Numbered from the stretch's first letter, positions 1 through 6,334 are shown. The stretch is 7,946 nucleotides of DNA from Desulfocapsaceae bacterium (GCA_029934775.1 JAOZLO010000113.1:1-7946); one strand, 5' to 3'. Notes: a model not told the origin generated them from the letters alone. Numbers and translations are program-made.

Positions 1-80
1 TTGATTTTCAAAATTTACAGGATGACGCTTCAGAAACAACCCACAAACCCTCTCGCAGGTCCTTAACCGGACACTACTGA
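1..80 (+). CDS. Possible 3' end of an upstream gene (partial, unidentified)
   Basis: Reading from base 3, the frame is open to a TGA at 78-80 and would encode about 25 residues ending SLTGHY. A second frame is also open from base 1 to a TAA at 64-66, so the choice is not certain. The frame-3 tail is polar and charged, as expected for the disordered end of a protein, but it is too short to assign to a family. If real, it ends 28 bases before tyrS, which would fit co-transcription with tyrS. It could equally be non-coding. Confidence 0.3.
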   Translation, partial: DFQNLQDDASETTHKPSRRSLTGHY

Positions 81-108
81 AAAACAATTATTAAAATAGC
101 TTATTAAT

Positions 109-1338
109 ATGGTTTCTGAAATGGTTTCGATTGAAGAACAGCTTGAGTTGATTGAACGGGGAGCAGTAAATTGCATTTCTCGCGAAGAATTGATAAAAAA
201 ACTTAAAAAATCAGAGGAAACGGGTGTTCCACTCAAGGTCAAGGCAGGGTTTGATCCGACGGCACCTGATCTCCATCTTGGACATACGGTTCTTTTACAA
301 AAACTCAAACATTTTCAGGATCTTGGGCATGATGTATATTTTCTCATCGGCGATTTTACAGGTATGATAGGGGATCCCACCGGCAAATCTGATACCAGAA
401 AACCATTGACGGTCGAGCAGGTAGCAGAAAATGCTGAGTCATACAAAACACAGGTTTTTAAAATTCTTGATCCAAAAAAAACCCGTGTAGTTTTTAACAG
501 TACCTGGCTTGGAAAGCTCACCTCTTATGACATGATAAGGCTGGCTTCCGAATTGACCGTGGCCAGGATGTTGGAAAGAGATGATTTTAAAAAGAGATTT
601 GAAGGCGGTAAACCTATCTCGATACATGAATTTTTGTATCCTCTTATCCAGGGATTTGATTCAGTCGCCATGGAGGCTGATGTCGAGTTGGGAGGAACAG
701 ATCAGTTGTTTAATCTGTTGATGGGGAGGGATCTGCAGAGAGCTCGTGGACAGGAGCCACAGATAGTTATCACCACGCCTCTGCTCGAGGGGCTGGATGG
801 CGTCAATAAGATGAGTAAATCTCTTGATAACTACATAGGCATCAGTGAGTCCGCTGAAAATGTATACGGCAAATGTCTTTCTATCTCGGATGAACTGATG
901 TTTCGCTACTATGAACTGCTCAGTGATCTCAGCAGCCGTGAGATTGAAGAATTAAATGTGAAAATGAACAGTGGCGCTGTTCACCCCAAAGAAGTGAAAA
1001 AACAGTTGGCCCGTGAGCTGACATCACGGTTTCACTCGCCTGAAGCTGCTCTCGCAGCAGAGGAAAATTTTGAGAAAGTATTCACTAAAGGTGGTGTTCC
1101 GGATGATATACCCGAGTTTTCCTGTTCAGTTGCCGGTGAGATCTGGCTGCCGCAATTACTTGTAGATGCCGGCCTTGTAAAGTCGACTTCTGATGGCAGG
1201 AGGATGATCAAGCAGAACGCTGTATCAATTAACGGAGAGAAAATTGCTGATGTTGGCAGTGCCATTAAACCTCAGGGAGAAATACTTATTAAGGTTGGTA
1301 AGCGCCGGTTTTGTAAAGTCATCTTCAGCTTGTCTTAA
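109..1338 (+). CDS. tyrS: Tyrosyl-tRNA synthetase (KMSKS-type, TyrZ-like)
   Basis: Cytoplasmic class I aminoacyl-tRNA synthetase that charges tRNA-Tyr with tyrosine using ATP. At 409 residues it has the normal full length. The HIGH-type motif is HLGH at residues 56-59, preceded by [11 protein letters not shown]. The tyrosine-pocket signature GGTDQ is at about 195-199 and the KMSKS loop at about 234-238. An S4 RNA-binding domain fills the C-terminus (about 344-405). The intact KMSKS, rather than the KFGKT-type loop of E. coli TyrS, puts it in the second TyrRS subclass. An in-frame TAG at 94-96 limits the start to ATG 109 or ATG 121. The second would give [10 protein letters not shown], close to family N-termini. 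Neither ATG has a clear Shine-Dalgarno, so the start is uncertain by four codons. It converges with perR downstream. Confidence 0.97.
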   Translation: MVSEMVSIEEQLELIERGAVNCISREELIKKLKKSEETGVPLKVKAGFDPTAPDLHLGHTVLLQKLKHFQDLGHDVYFLIGDFTGMIGDPTGKSDTRKPLTVEQVAENAESYKTQVFKILDPKKTRVVFNSTWLGKLTSYDMIRLASELTVARMLERDDFKKRFEGGKPISIHEFLYPLIQGFDSVAMEADVELGGTDQLFNLLMGRDLQRARGQEPQIVITTPLLEGLDGVNKMSKSLDNYIGISESAENVYGKCLSISDELMFRYYELLSDLSSREIEELNVKMNSGAVHPKEVKKQLARELTSRFHSPEAALAAEENFEKVFTKGGVPDDIPEFSCSVAGEIWLPQLLVDAGLVKSTSDGRRMIKQNAVSINGEKIADVGSAIKPQGEILIKVGKRRFCKVIFSLS

Positions 1339-1342
1339 AATC

Positions 1343-1364
1343 GCCTGCCCAAAGTTTTGCAGGC
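1343..1364. terminator. Possible shared terminator hairpin between tyrS and perR
   Basis: GCCTGC (1343-1348) and GCAGGC (1359-1364) form a perfect 6-bp stem around a 10-base loop in the 62-bp gap between the convergent genes. Read on the minus strand the stem is followed after two bases by TTTT, so it fits better as the perR terminator. On the plus strand the T-rich stretch comes later (TTTT at 1377-1380). The short stem makes this moderate at best. Confidence 0.4.
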
Positions 1365-1400
1365 TCGCTTATTGACTTTTAAGGGACCTTCAGCCGATAA

Positions 1401-1811
1401 TCAGTGGACAACTTTCTTTTTTCGGGAGCAGTTTTCACAAATCCCGGAGAATTCAATATGGTGACCAAGAATTTTGTAATCACTAGATTTGGTTGCTATT
1501 TCATTAATTTCTTCCTGCACTTCAATATCAATATCATCTACCCTGCCACAATCGGTGCAGCGAATATGGTAATGATTTTCAACTGTTGCGTCGAATCGTT
1601 TCTGTGTACCACCCACTTCCAGTTTTAAAATAATTCCGCTTTCCGCCATAAGCTCAAGATTTCTGTATATAGTGCCGAGTCCTATGCGTGGCAGTCGTTT
1701 TCGTACCATATCGTATACTTCATTAGCCGTAGGATGGCTGGTTACCTTGCCAAGCTCTTCCAAAATAATCTGTCTTTGGGTGGTCAAACGCATATTTGGC
1801 AGCTGATCCAT
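1401..1811 (-). CDS. perR: Fur-family transcriptional repressor, PerR type
   Basis: Metal-dependent DNA-binding repressor, predicted to sense peroxide through metal-catalysed oxidation. It has 136 residues, a usual family length. The N-terminal winged helix contains RLTTQRQIILEEL (8-20), the HPTANEVY helix and the recognition segment GLGTIYRNLELM (44-55). Aligned by eye with Bacillus subtilis PerR, all five regulatory-metal ligands are present: H26, D74, H80, H82 and D93. D93 corresponds to PerR D104, where Fur proteins usually have Glu. The structural zinc site is also intact: C85/C88 and C125/C128. This favours PerR over Fur or Zur, although the regulated genes cannot be read from sequence. 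A GGAG lies seven bases before the ATG. The gene is downstream of the radical SAM gene on the same strand but separated by 142 bp with its own promoter. Confidence 0.9.
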   Translation of the reverse strand: MDQLPNMRLTTQRQIILEELGKVTSHPTANEVYDMVRKRLPRIGLGTIYRNLELMAESGIILKLEVGGTQKRFDATVENHYHIRCTDCGRVDDIDIEVQEEINEIATKSSDYKILGHHIEFSGICENCSRKKKVVH

Positions 1812-1856
1812 GATATATCTCCATTGGTTATTTATTGTTAAGAAAATTTATTACCT

Positions 1857-1886
1857 AGTATAATATATTACAAGGGAAAAGTTCAA
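1857..1886 (-). promoter_or_regulatory. Predicted sigma70-type promoter of perR
   Basis: On the minus strand, TTGAAC (1886-1881) and TATACT (1862-1857) match the -35 and -10 consensus at 4 and 5 of 6 positions, with an 18-bp spacer. The -10 lies about 45 bases upstream of the perR start. This supports separate expression of perR rather than only read-through from the radical SAM gene. Confidence 0.55.
1859..1873. promoter_or_regulatory. Candidate PerR/Fur-type operator overlapping the perR -10
   Basis: TATAAT (1859-1864) and ATTACAA (1867-1873) are inverted half-sites around a perfect 10-bp palindrome, TAATATATTA (1861-1870). The half-sites resemble the B. subtilis Per box (TTATAAT-N-ATTATAA), but the spacer is two bases rather than one and two positions differ. 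The overlap with the -10 element would suit autorepression. The region is AT-rich, so chance similarity is a real possibility. Confidence 0.35.
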
Positions 1887-1953
1887 TAAAAAATATCAAT
1901 GCCAGGGGAAGAGTATGAAAAAAGGGTTTGAAAACAATTAGGAAAGAGTTCTT

Positions 1954-3294
1954 CTAGCCCAGACGATCTGTATTCGTTTCAGCTTTTGTCGTGAAAACAT
2001 TTTGTGAGTGCTTGTTGACTTGAGGATTGAAATAACCGAACCTGAGAGCTGGGTAATCCTGTTTAATGAGCCCCAGCCAGCGCCGAATGCCCAGAGATGA
2101 GGATTCTTCAGGGAACTTCAGTATATTGAGATACCACTCGGGGTCTATATTCAAGTTGCGGAGTTGTATAAAATCAGGAGAGTGGGATTCGATAAAGCGG
2201 TAGAGTGCCTCAAGTTCCTGTTCAGAGTCAGTTACACCAGGGAGGATGAAATAGTTTAATGAGACAAACCTGCCATTATCTTTCATCACCTTGATAGAAC
2301 GTTTAACGTCAGAAAAGGTATATCCTTTTGGTCTATGATAGAGGTCGTAGTACTTTTCCTGAACAGAGTTAAGGCTAACTCTGATACTGTCGAGGCCGGC
2401 TACTGCAAGCTGTGCGATACTTTTTGGTAAACTGCAGTTGGAGTTGAGATTTATGGTTCCTCTGCCGGTGTTGCCACGGATGATTCTAATGGCTTTTTTT
2501 AGAACGTCGCTTTGCAGCAGAGGTTCGCCTTCGCATCCCTGTCCAAAACTGACGATCGGATTCTCGGCCTGTAACAGGTGGGCTGTTGCTATTTCACTGA
2601 TTTCGCCTGGGGTGGGTACAAAGGTAATTCGATCCTGAGTTGCTGAACAACTCCCTGGAGGTTGCAGGGAAATACAGCCGATGCACCGTGCATTACAGTC
2701 TGGAGATGTTGGCAGAGGCGCTTCCCAGCGGCCTAGAAAATAGTTGCGAGCTGCGGGACAGCCATAAGTCAGGCAACATTTTCCAAGGTGCTGGATAAGG
2801 CGGTTGTCCTTGTAGTCTTTCAGCTTTTTCCTGGTTTGTTTTTCGACTGTGAGCTGGTCATATTGATCCCGATCCTGCCTTTTATCGAAGTCACTGCGAA
2901 AGGCAGTGACCCAGAACTGGCCACGATGCCAGCCAACGGCGGTATAAGCGAAGAGAGGAAGCTTTGGGGCTTCAGGCTGGGTTTGATAGCCGGAGTTGAA
3001 TATTGATGTATGCGCAGGAGCCATGAAAGCTGCGACTGCCTGTACAGGCTGCCCCTTGGCATGGGGATCCTGGTCCAGGAGTACAGGCTCATTGGTGGTC
3101 GGATCCCAGCCTACAGGGAGTCGGCCAGGCAGAGCAAACAGTTCACTGCTATCAGGGAGAGTTATGAAGTCTTCCAGTTCGGGTTTATAAAAGCGACCAT
3201 TACTCATTCCGACAACTTCAAGGTCTGAAAACTCTGTAATATTGCCTCGTGCATCTGCTGTGAGGAGCACAGGGGGAGACGTTGGATGAAGCAT
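1954..3294 (-). CDS. Radical SAM protein of unknown function
   Basis: Predicted S-adenosylmethionine radical enzyme of about 446 residues. Residue numbers here count from the ATG at 3294 plus one, that is from the TTG at 3297. The [4Fe-4S]-binding CxxxCxxC motif is C201, C205, C208 (CNARCIGC). It is followed by a GEP-type SAM motif (GCEGEP, 254-259) and typical radical SAM core strands (SIRVSLNS near 304-311, NYFILPGVTD near 348-357). About 165 residues precede the core as an accessory domain. Directly before the motif lies a second cysteine group, C174, C175 and C180. No cysteine occurs after C288, so there is no SPASM-type C-terminal cluster. The ATG at 3294 overlaps the upstream gene's TGA by one base (TGATG). 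The TTG at 3297 is an alternative start. There is little Shine-Dalgarno, so translation is probably coupled. Substrate unknown. Confidence 0.9.
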   Translation of the reverse strand: MLHPTSPPVLLTADARGNITEFSDLEVVGMSNGRFYKPELEDFITLPDSSELFALPGRLPVGWDPTTNEPVLLDQDPHAKGQPVQAVAAFMAPAHTSIFNSGYQTQPEAPKLPLFAYTAVGWHRGQFWVTAFRSDFDKRQDRDQYDQLTVEKQTRKKLKDYKDNRLIQHLGKCCLTYGCPAARNYFLGRWEAPLPTSPDCNARCIGCISLQPPGSCSATQDRITFVPTPGEISEIATAHLLQAENPIVSFGQGCEGEPLLQSDVLKKAIRIIRGNTGRGTINLNSNCSLPKSIAQLAVAGLDSIRVSLNSVQEKYYDLYHRPKGYTFSDVKRSIKVMKDNGRFVSLNYFILPGVTDSEQELEALYRFIESHSPDFIQLRNLNIDPEWYLNILKFPEESSSLGIRRWLGLIKQDYPALRFGYFNPQVNKHSQNVFTTKAETNTDRLG

Positions 3295-3716
3295 CAAGGG
3301 CGTAGCACTCTGAACACGGAATCGACAGCCCTGTAGATATCAAGATCGTCACCAAAAACGTCCTGAATTACAGGATTATTGATGAGATCTTCTATTATAT
3401 ACTGGGTAAAAAAGAGGCTGACCACGTTGGGATCTTGGGCTATGGTCCGTATCGGCGCAATCTTCATCTGCAATTCGAATTCATCGATATATCCAAGATT
3501 GTTGAGCTGTTTTTCAAATGCCTCACGAACTGTTTCAGCGGATGTTGTTTCGATTATTTTCCTGTCGATCATACGCTGGGCAAGTTTTGCAGCAAATTCA
3601 GTGGCATGGTCTTTAGCAAAATGAAACATTCTTCGCCTTTCTTCTTCACGTCTGCGATCAATAGTTCGAATAGTTTTATTTGTTGTTCTGGTGGGGCTGA
3701 TATTTACTTTGGCCAT
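3294..3716 (-). CDS. Unrecognised 140-residue protein coupled to the radical SAM gene
   Basis: I do not recognise this family. The start at 3716 was chosen because GGAG lies six bases before its ATG. The frame stays open to an ATG at 3815, but that longer version begins with 33 residues of lower quality and lacks a good ribosome-binding site. The 140-residue product has no signal peptide, membrane segment or cysteine. Residues 17-29 are a dense charged stretch (RTIDRRREEERRR). The rest looks mostly helical, with alternating charged and hydrophobic residues (about 35-115), and ends FRVLRP. Its stop codon overlaps the radical SAM start, so the two are probably made in matched amounts. It could be a partner or substrate of that enzyme, but this is inferred only from position. 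Confidence 0.75.
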   Translation of the reverse strand: MAKVNISPTRTTNKTIRTIDRRREEERRRMFHFAKDHATEFAAKLAQRMIDRKIIETTSAETVREAFEKQLNNLGYIDEFELQMKIAPIRTIAQDPNVVSLFFTQYIIEDLINNPVIQDVFGDDLDIYRAVDSVFRVLRP

Positions 3717-3985
3717 TAAAATCTCCACTGTAAAACCATCGCACAATAAAGGATGGGAGTTAAATGATGAAAAACTACTGAGCTTAGTTCTATAATCTGA
3801 AATGTTAATAATCACTAGCGTAAAGTGAAGAGCCTTTAACGAAATAAATTCATGCAGGACACCTCAGATAAAAGAGAGTAAAAAAAAAATTGTGAGTAGC
3901 TTTTCTATGGGATAAGTGTTACATAAAAAAACTAAAATTGAGACTCTTCTTTTCATATGGATTTGAGTTCATTTGAGGTAGTTAG

Positions 3986-4003
3986 CTTGGAAGTAGTCTT
4001 GCG
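3986..4003 (+). promoter_or_regulatory. Possible sigma54-type promoter upstream of pal
   Basis: TTGG (3987-3990) and TTGC (3999-4002) place GG and GC exactly 10 bases apart, the spacing required for a -24/-12 promoter. The CAC after GG and the final A/T are not matched, so the fit is partial. Transcription would start about 35-40 bases before the pal ATG. No sigma54-activator gene lies in the window. I see no better sigma70 promoter close to pal, but weak ones cannot be excluded. Confidence 0.25.
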
Positions 4004-4027
4004 CTGTTGTTTTAGATAAAAAATATA

Positions 4028-4043
4028 CCAGAACTTCTGGAGG
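4028..4043 (+). promoter_or_regulatory. pal ribosome-binding site with overlapping inverted repeat
   Basis: GGAGG (4039-4043) lies eight bases before the pal ATG, a strong Shine-Dalgarno. It overlaps the perfect inverted repeat CCAGAA-C-TTCTGG (4028-4040). As RNA, this could form CCAG/CTGG with a five-base loop that hides the first two G bases. As DNA, it could be an operator. The ribosome-binding site is secure; a role for the repeat is conjecture. Confidence 0.6.
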
Positions 4044-4051
4044 TTCTTACC

Positions 4052-4567
4052 ATGGAGAAAAAAGTAAAAATTCTATTGTCGGCTTTGTTGTGTCTTTCTA
4101 TCATGTTTCTGTCAGGATGCGGGAAAAAAACCGTTACTGAGGAAGCTTTGACAGCAGAAGATACCAAGAATGAGGCAATGGGTGTTGAAGAGTCTCTGGA
4201 TTCAAAGTCACTTGGAATTAGTGAGGGACGTACTACCGAAGGGATGTTGCCTGTCTACTTTGATTTTGATTCTTCCGATATTAAAGCTGATCAGGTGTCT
4301 CGCATTGAGACAAACAGTGAGTTTATAAAAAATGCTGAAAAAACAGTGATAATTGAAGGAAACTGTGACCTTCGAGGTACCAATGAGTACAATATGGCTC
4401 TGGGAGAGCGACGTGCATTGAGTGCGAAGAAATATCTTGTGAATCTCGGTGCTGATGAGTCAAAATTAATGACAGTAAGCTATGGAGAAGAGCGAATGTT
4501 GCTTCATGGTCACGATGAACTGTCCTGGTCCCAGAACAGAAGAGCTGATTTTGTTGTACAGCAGTAA
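4052..4567 (+). CDS. pal: Peptidoglycan-associated lipoprotein (OmpA-family C-terminus)
   Basis: Outer-membrane lipoprotein whose periplasmic domain binds peptidoglycan, normally as part of the Tol-Pal envelope system. It has 171 residues, typical for Pal. A lipoprotein signal peptide ends in the lipobox LSGC, with C23 as the lipidated residue. A flexible acidic linker (about 24-65) follows, then an OmpA-like domain (67-171) starting PVYFDFDSSDIK. The peptidoglycan-binding region contains D106 and the segment NMALGERRA (114-122), and NRRADF comes near the end. The usual Pal motif EGHCDERGT reads EGNCDLRGT here, with N104 and L107 as substitutions. No tolA, tolB, tolQ or tolR lies in the window. 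Instead ompH/skp follows 64 bases downstream. A related OmpA-family lipoprotein is the alternative, but the close overall match favours Pal. Confidence 0.93.
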   Translation: MEKKVKILLSALLCLSIMFLSGCGKKTVTEEALTAEDTKNEAMGVEESLDSKSLGISEGRTTEGMLPVYFDFDSSDIKADQVSRIETNSEFIKNAEKTVIIEGNCDLRGTNEYNMALGERRALSAKKYLVNLGADESKLMTVSYGEERMLLHGHDELSWSQNRRADFVVQQ

Positions 4568-4631
4568 GAACCGTGCACTCTTTTAATCATATCTTAGTGT
4601 ATTGAAAACGTATCTTTTTTGAGAGGGAAAA

Positions 4632-5162
4632 ATGGCTTTACGTAGAGTGATAGTGGCAGGTATCTTTTTATTAATTACCTGCTTTAGCATAAATAATGGA
4701 TTTGCGGCTGATGTCAAAATTGGTGTGATGAATGTCCAGAAGATCATAGTTGCGTGCGATGCAGGCAAAGAAGCAAAAGTTCGTTTCGAACAGAAAATGA
4801 AGGATCTGCAGAACACTTTTAAAGAAGAGGAAAATGCTCTTAAAGAATTGCAGGATGAAATTAAGAAAAAAAGTTCTGCATGGAGTGAGGAGAAAAAGGC
4901 TGAGAAAATCCGGGTATTCAAGAAAAATGGAAGAGAGCTTCAGGCTAAAACGAAAGATGCTAGTTTTGAAATGAAACAGCTGCAGGACAAAGAACTTGAG
5001 CCTATTCTTAAAGCGCTTGAAAAGGTGGTTGAAAAGTTTGGGTTGGACAACGGTTATTCTACAATTATGGATTCAAAGAGCGGCGTCATCTATTTTGATA
5101 AAAAAGTTGATATCAGTGATGCCATAATTCAAAAACTGAATGAGGCAATGGCTGGAAAATAA
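4632..5162 (+). CDS. skp: OmpH/Skp-family periplasmic chaperone
   Basis: Predicted periplasmic chaperone that binds unfolded outer-membrane proteins on their way to the BAM complex. It has 176 residues, a normal length. A Sec signal peptide has basic residues RR at 4-5, a hydrophobic core (6-20) and a likely cleavage after A25 or A26 (NGFA-A-DV). The mature protein begins with the family strand KIGVMNVQKII. It continues as a long, strongly charged, Lys/Glu-rich helical segment (about 45-135) that would form the coiled-coil arms. It ends with the family pattern GYSTIMDSKSGVIYFD and DISDAIIQKLNEA. A GAGAGGG lies four bases before the ATG. It follows pal in the same direction and is closed by a strong terminator, so the pair probably forms one transcript. 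In many relatives this gene instead follows bamA. Confidence 0.92.
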   Translation: MALRRVIVAGIFLLITCFSINNGFAADVKIGVMNVQKIIVACDAGKEAKVRFEQKMKDLQNTFKEEENALKELQDEIKKKSSAWSEEKKAEKIRVFKKNGRELQAKTKDASFEMKQLQDKELEPILKALEKVVEKFGLDNGYSTIMDSKSGVIYFDKKVDISDAIIQKLNEAMAGK

Positions 5163-5197
5163 TTTTATGTGCTGTTGTTGACAGCTATGAGTTGTTT

Positions 5198-5231
5198 AAA
5201 ACGGTGCGGAGAGTTTCTCCTGCATCGTTTT
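5198..5231 (+). terminator. Strong Rho-independent terminator after ompH/skp
   Basis: The left arm (5198-5212, AAAACGGTGCGGAGA) pairs with the right arm (5216-5231) over about 15 base pairs, including one G-U pair and one bulged T, around a three-base loop GTT. The stem ends in TTTT followed by GTTATTT. It begins 36 bases after the skp stop. It would end the pal-skp transcript and insulate the yicC operon. Confidence 0.85.
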
Positions 5232-5280
5232 GTTATTTGGGGAAGAGAATATTAACAACCTGTAATCTGTCGCATGATTT

Positions 5281-5286
5281 TATACA
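5281..5286 (+). promoter_or_regulatory. Possible -10 element for the yicC operon
   Basis: TATACA, in the context TTTTATACAT, is the best -10-like hexamer between the skp terminator and yicC. I cannot find a matching -35 at 16-18 bp, so this is weak. If used, transcription would begin near 5292, just before the first strand of the predicted leader helix at 5295. Confidence 0.3.
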
Positions 5287-5294
5287 TAAGGCAA

Positions 5295-5451
5295 TAGTAC
5301 CCTACAAAGGGATATAAGCCCCTTGTGGTATAAGTAACCACACAAATTCAACATATATTCCTCTGGTTCTTGTTTTTTATACCCCTCAGGTAAGAGGTAG
5401 ACTCCGAGGGGGTAATAAACTGAGTTACAGGGGATCAGGAGTAAGGTACTA
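5295..5451 (+). ncRNA. Candidate structured 5' leader of the yicC operon
   Basis: Four helices can be drawn by eye. The outer one joins TAGTACC (5295-5301) and GGTACTA (5445-5451), a perfect 7-bp match ending next to the yicC ATG. Inside it, CAAAGGG (5305-5311) pairs with CCCCTTG (5319-5325), with one mismatch. TGTGGT (5324-5329) pairs with ACCACA (5337-5342) around a seven-base loop and competes with the previous helix at its edge. A long stem joins 5376-5387 and 5406-5419 (about 12 bp, two bulges). No stem is followed by a T-run, so these are not terminators. I cannot match the leader to a known riboswitch. The outer helix would cover the GG of AAGG (5443-5446), one of two possible Shine-Dalgarno sites. 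Confidence 0.4.
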
Positions 5452-5452
5452 G

Positions 5453-6334
5453 ATGGTTGTCAAAAGTATGACCGGTTTTGGTCGGGGTAAAATTGAGAGC
5501 GGCGGGAGAGTCTGGACCGTTGAGACAAAATGTGTTAATCACAGATATCTTGATCTGAAGATGAAACTTCCCGGGGGATATTCATTTTTAGAGGAAAAAA
5601 TACGTAAAAAAGTTTCAATATTTCATCACAGGGGCCGTGTGGATCTGTTTCTTGGGGTATCAGGAGATTTCACAGACCTGACTGAGGTAAAAGCTAACCT
5701 TGTTCTTGCAAGGGGATACCGCGATGCTCTTAATGCTCTTTCTACCGAGTTTGGTTTGGAGGAAGATAATTCAACTGCCGTATTGGCTTCCTATCCGGAT
5801 GTATTGATTCGAGAACAAAAAAAAGAAGATTTAGACGAACTGTGGTCTCTACTGGAGCAGGCATTTGATGATGCTTTAAGAAGTTGTGATACCATGCGTC
5901 GGCAGGAAGGTGAGAATCTCGTGGCGGATCTGCTTGGGAGGCTAGATATTTTCACGAAAACTTTAGATACGATTGAGAATACTCTGCCCCGGCTTCTGGA
6001 AATGAGAGAGAAAAACCTGCAGGAACGGTTGCAGAAACTGTTGGGTAATGTTCAGCTTGATCCTGTACGACTTGTTCAGGAAGTAGCAGTTATGGCAGAT
6101 AAAACAGATGTCACAGAGGAAATAGTACGACTTCGCTGCCATATACAACAGTTTCAACTTTTTCTGAAACAGGGCCCGGGAATTGGCAGAAAACTCGACT
6201 TTCTGATTCAGGAATTTTTAAGAGAGGTAAATACACTTGCATCGAAAATAAATGATGCAACTATTGCCCATCACACAGTTGAGCTGAAAAGTGAACTTGA
6301 AAAGATGCGGGAACAGGTTCAAAATATTGAGTAA
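5453..6334 (+). CDS. yicC: YicC/YloC-family endoribonuclease
   Basis: Member of the YicC/YloC family, whose E. coli and Bacillus members are reported to act in RNA turnover as endoribonucleases. It has 293 residues, the usual length. The N-terminal family signature SMTGFGRG is at 5-12, and ETKCVNHRYLDLK follows near 24-36. The C-terminal family domain holds DVTEEIVRLRCH (219-230), GRKLDFLIQEFLREVN (245-260) and the typical ending ELEKMREQVQNIE. The ATG at 5453 gives a normal family N-terminus. Two ribosome-binding sites are possible: AGGAG at 5437-5441, with an 11-base spacer, and AAGG at 5443-5446, with a six-base spacer. It opens the tight yicC-remA-gmk-rlmB cluster, behind an unusually long leader. 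No odd residue is evident. Confidence 0.96.
   Translation: MVVKSMTGFGRGKIESGGRVWTVETKCVNHRYLDLKMKLPGGYSFLEEKIRKKVSIFHHRGRVDLFLGVSGDFTDLTEVKANLVLARGYRDALNALSTEFGLEEDNSTAVLASYPDVLIREQKKEDLDELWSLLEQAFDDALRSCDTMRRQEGENLVADLLGRLDIFTKTLDTIENTLPRLLEMREKNLQERLQKLLGNVQLDPVRLVQEVAVMADKTDVTEEIVRLRCHIQQFQLFLKQGPGIGRKLDFLIQEFLREVNTLASKINDATIAHHTVELKSELEKMREQVQNIE

Larger units (their letters stand above)
3717..4051. other. Divergent intergenic region between the leftward block and pal
   Basis: This 335-bp AT-rich stretch must carry promoters for both directions. I see no convincing gene. TATAAT at 3791-3796 is a perfect plus-strand -10 hexamer but has no matching -35. On the minus strand the same spot gives TATAGA with only a weak TAGTGA 17 bp upstream. 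Other items are an A10 run (3880-3889), a 10-bp-spaced repeat of ATTTGAG (3961-3967 and 3971-3977), a sigma54-like element (3986-4003) and an inverted repeat beside the pal ribosome-binding site (4028-4040). Confidence 0.6.

Noticed and set aside
63..308. Minus-strand 81-codon open frame covering the start of tyrS
   Set aside because: It is antisense to the conserved N-terminus of tyrS and has no recognisable motif.
2820..3092. Open frame of 90 codons inside the radical SAM gene, same strand
   Set aside because: It overlaps the accessory domain of the radical SAM protein in another frame and shows no independent start signals.
3791..3796. Perfect plus-strand TATAAT
   Set aside because: Without a -35 at suitable spacing, and in an AT-rich region, it cannot be called a promoter. 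It is recorded only in the intergenic entry.
3717..3815. N-terminal extension of the small protein to an ATG at 3815
   Set aside because: The ATG at 3716 has a well-spaced GGAG. The added 33 residues look like translated upstream DNA.
3880..3889. A10 run as a possible minus-strand terminator tail
   Set aside because: No hairpin precedes the T-run on the minus strand, and it lies upstream of the leftward genes rather than after them.
5178..5183. Perfect TTGACA -35 hexamer
   Set aside because: At 16-18 bp downstream there is no -10; that position is the stem of the skp terminator.
5376..5419. Strong hairpin before yicC as a second terminator or attenuator
   Set aside because: It is followed by AATAAACTGAG with no T-run on the plus strand and by no useful T-run on the minus strand, so it was treated as part of the leader structure.
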